Of a DNA stretch of 64,000 bases, positions 61,687 to 64,000 are shown in pieces. Made by a program: the position numbers and the translations under genes. Numbering within the stretch: the first letter of the stretch is position 1; the number at the start of each line of letters is the position of its first letter. This DNA comes from Larix kaempferi (lineage: Eukaryota; Streptophyta; Pinopsida; Pinales; Pinaceae): assembly GCA_027924585.1 (NCBI GenBank), contig BSBM01000123.1, forward strand, positions 19,539,001 through 19,603,000, given 5' to 3'. The notes under the pieces are model-generated. The model was given only the letters and a program-made list of their open reading frames with translations. It did no database searches and was not told the origin of the DNA.

Positions 61687-61758
61687 GGGTACGGAGGAAT
61701 CGAACCACCAATCTCCTGCCTATAATTAGGTAGGTGCTATACCATTGAGCTAGCACCC
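61687..61758 (-). other. tRNA-like sequence (pseudo-tRNA or SINE head)
   Basis: The minus strand starts GGGTGCTAGCTCAATGGTAT (A-box-like) and later has GGTTCGATTCC, a perfect B box. The acceptor arm pairs AGGGTGC with GTACCCT, and the T arm pairs 4 of 5. The anticodon stem-loop is malformed (mismatch and wrong loop length), so I cannot assign an anticodon. It may be a decayed tRNA gene, an organelle-derived insertion or a Pol III head. Confidence 0.5.
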
Positions 61759-61802
61759 TTTAAGAAGTTGGTATTGCTTGACAATGATGACTTTCAAACA
61801 AA

Positions 61803-62030
61803 TTTTGCATCATTCAAGCATAGAAAATAATGATTACCAAGTTACTATAGATCCATAATGGCTTACCTTGTACTAGTCCTTCAAGTCTTTCCATTGCATT
61901 TATTAAGTGCAAATATATTTTTGCACTTCATAAAAGCAGTTGAAGAACTTGAAGGACTAGTACAAGGTAAGCCATTATGGATCTACAGTAACTTGGTAAT
62001 CATTATTTTCTATGCTTGAATGATGCAAAA
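61803..62030. repeat. Long near-perfect foldback (84-bp arms)
   Basis: Arms 61803-61886 and 61947-62030 are reverse complements with a single mismatch in 84 positions (CTATAG against CTACAG). The 60-nt centre itself folds (AAGTGCAAA...TTTGCACTT), leaving a tiny loop, so a transcript would form a ~110-bp hairpin. Outer ends are TTTTGCATCATTC and GAATGATGCAAAA. No open frame. It could be a MITE or solo foldback, or a source of small RNA. Confidence 0.9.
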
Positions 62031-64000
62031 AGAAAAAATCCCATAAATTTATAGGAATGACAAGCATGCATCCATTGTTAAACTATCTACCGAGTCATCT
62101 AGAGCCATTCCAAGATATCTGAATTTGACTGAAAATTCATAAGTAACTTGAAGATAATGGTGGATGATGCCATGGAAAGGAGAATTTTAGTTTATATAGA
62201 AGCAAAGGATGAGAAAATGGTGTCCCAAACTCATCTTCCTCCAATGTGGGACAAACCACCATCCCCTGTAAAATGAACACAGGTGCATGTTTCTCTCAGG
62301 TTCCATGAACATCTTACACAACCTTCAGATAGTTTCAATCATATTTGGATGTCCATATTAACTTCAAAGGACAAAAACTTGAACTAGTAAATTTGGAATA
62401 TTTAAAATATACGTACAAAAAATATCCACATCTAATAAACCAATACATCATTTACTTATTGCATGATATTAGAATGGATGGACATATTGTTAAACAATAT
62501 TTGGAGAGTTTTTATAAGATTTGGATGTTCATTCCTAGGATGTATATGCCCATCCTAGGAAAAAGTAACCTCTAAAATATTTTTAAAAATCAAATAGAAA
62601 TTTTTGAATCAACAAGATAGGATCCCTTGTAATTTTCTTTAGTATCCAATGGAGAAACTCATTACCCAAAATATATATAGAATAGTAAAAATAAATATAC
62701 TACTAATTCCATTTCACATCAAGAAGAATGGGCATTAGATCTAAGTAATCTTAGCCACTAGATAAATGGAAATGAAATTAGATGAAATATTAGCAACAAT
62801 ACCTTCGAGTTTTCTTGCTGACAAGAAGTATGAATACTTATGTGATCATTTTATTCATAGGTGACTTAAACAACTACTAACCTGCAATCAAGGCAAGAAA
62901 CCATGTTCAGATTGATATATAAATAAAATAAAATAAAAGTTAAAGCTAGACTATGCCAATCCCACTATCATATATACCTTGAAAGAGAACTAGCAAATAT
63001 CCCACAACTATTCAACTTTGTCCAAAATGCCCACATGGAATGCCACTATTTAAAAAAAAATAAAAAAATTGAAAACATTAAAGTAGTAATTTACTCTACC
63101 TGTCTATTGAATGCAGAGTCCCATAACTGTACACCATAATTAGTCAAGCACATGCAATAAAATATAAATGGACAAAAAGAAGAAAACAATGTGGTTTAGA
63201 CCTTCCTTTATATACTCAGATATATATTATGATCAGACTTTGTCTCTTAGGAGACAAGTCACTAACGAAAAAAATTGACATACCTGAGAGAGAGAGAGAT
63301 AGGTAGCTATAGGGAAGAGTGAGACAAATTTAGACCTCAAGGTATTAATAAAAAAGGTCTAGAAATGAGGATGAAATTTCAATCCCATTGCTGAAATAAA
63401 TGACAGTCTTTTAGGACAGTCATACATCAAGAAAATAGAATCTCTTTTCAAATGTGCAGAGGCATCTGTTACAAAGAAAAATTCCTATGGCTTGGGGCAG
63501 ACCACAATAGACAGCTGACTACCAGAAAATGACTCAATGACAATGCTAAGATAATGGAGAAAAGACCAACCTTCAACCAGATGTTCGATGTAGATCCCCA
63601 TTGAGCTTTCAACCTCTACACTTGAACCTGTAGATTATTCTCAACAATAAGTGCAAGCAAGTGCATATTATATGTGAAAGACATTAGCATAATCAATAGC
63701 ATGATCCATAATATCATAAGAGAACATAACCCAATGTAATTTAACAATATTCACAACATCAATTGGATGAGAAAATGAGTATTTCCATTAATGAATAACA
63801 AGAAGTACAATATACGACCTCTTGTCGGCAACCAATCTGAACCAAGAATTGGGTCTCTCCACTTGTGCCTCCACCACTTCAATTCTCCATGTAATGGAAA
63901 ACTCAAACTATGAAAGGAGTTTGGAAGGTGAATATAAGGAATTCACAACAACTAGGATCAATGAGTGTAGACTCAAGTCACGGCAAGAATCCACTAGAGT
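62031..64000. other. AT-rich DNA, nothing recognised
   Basis: About 2 kb of AT-rich sequence with one short frame (62345-62575) of no recognisable family, a GA-rich run near 63285-63300, and no repeat or element terminus that I could identify. Confidence 0.5.

Noticed and set aside
61687-61758. Functional tRNA gene
   Set aside because: The acceptor and T arms pair but the anticodon arm is malformed and no anticodon can be assigned, so it is reported only as tRNA-like.
61869-61880. TTGTACTAGT as the missing second CACTA terminus
   Set aside because: It lies inside the foldback arm, lacks the terminal GTG and occurs inverted in the other arm as well, so it is better explained as part of the foldback.

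Overview
The window looks like nuclear DNA from a plant with a large, repeat-choked genome. I found no intact host protein-coding gene, no bacterial-style operon and no CRISPR array. Nearly everything recognisable is a transposable element, a tandem array or a broken gene fragment. A Penelope-like (PLE) fragment with a GIY-YIG endonuclease domain lies at 57.2-57.8 kb. Among land plants, such elements are best known from conifers, so a gymnosperm, probably a conifer, is my best guess. Arabidopsis-type (TTTAGGG-like) motifs, a DUF4283 LINE and Met-tRNA-primed LTR elements fit any vascular plant and do not settle it.

Layout. 1-3.0 kb: two GC-rich arrays of one ~360-bp satellite family in opposite orientations, with a protein-coding fragment (1.0-1.47 kb) between them. 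3.0-3.9 kb: a 143-155-bp tandem array mixing GAT triplets and telomere-like GGGTTAG motifs. 4.57-4.77 kb: a fragment of a plastid fatty-acid synthase gene (KAS II type). 4.98-5.31 kb: an 88-bp tandem array. 5.47-8.55 kb (minus): a decayed intron-containing transposase with a DDE-like triad. 10.39-14.26 kb: about 3.9 kb of GAT/ATC triplets that repeatedly switch strand. 14.3-19.1 kb: AT-rich DNA without genes. 19.15-23.79 kb: a Ty3/gypsy chromovirus with 375-bp LTRs and a 5-bp target duplication that has lost its reverse-transcriptase core. 23.8-34.4 kb: AT-rich DNA with small tandem duplications.

34.4-41.0 and 42.5-49.1 kb: two copies of a large duplicated block. Each carries the same non-autonomous gag-only LTR element in the same GACTA target site. 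The second copy also holds a solo LTR of the 19-kb gypsy family, and the first holds a ~490-bp TA/TATACA microsatellite. 49.27-56.50 kb (minus): a near-full-length LINE with an 18-bp target duplication and overlapping ORF1/ORF2 (ATGA), disabled by stops and frameshifts. 57.2-57.8 kb: the PLE endonuclease with a hammerhead-like ribozyme motif just downstream. 57.9-61.3 kb: degenerate gypsy pol blocks. 61.3-62.0 kb: a CACTA-type terminus, a tRNA-like sequence and a near-perfect 84-bp-arm foldback. The rest to 64 kb is featureless AT-rich DNA.

The interest lies in element history: nested insertions, shared target sites and an empty site give a relative chronology. The most notable sequences are the PLE fragment with its ribozyme motif, the long foldback, the oppositely oriented satellite around a captured exon, and the transposase family. 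All family assignments are from reading motifs by eye; no database search was run.
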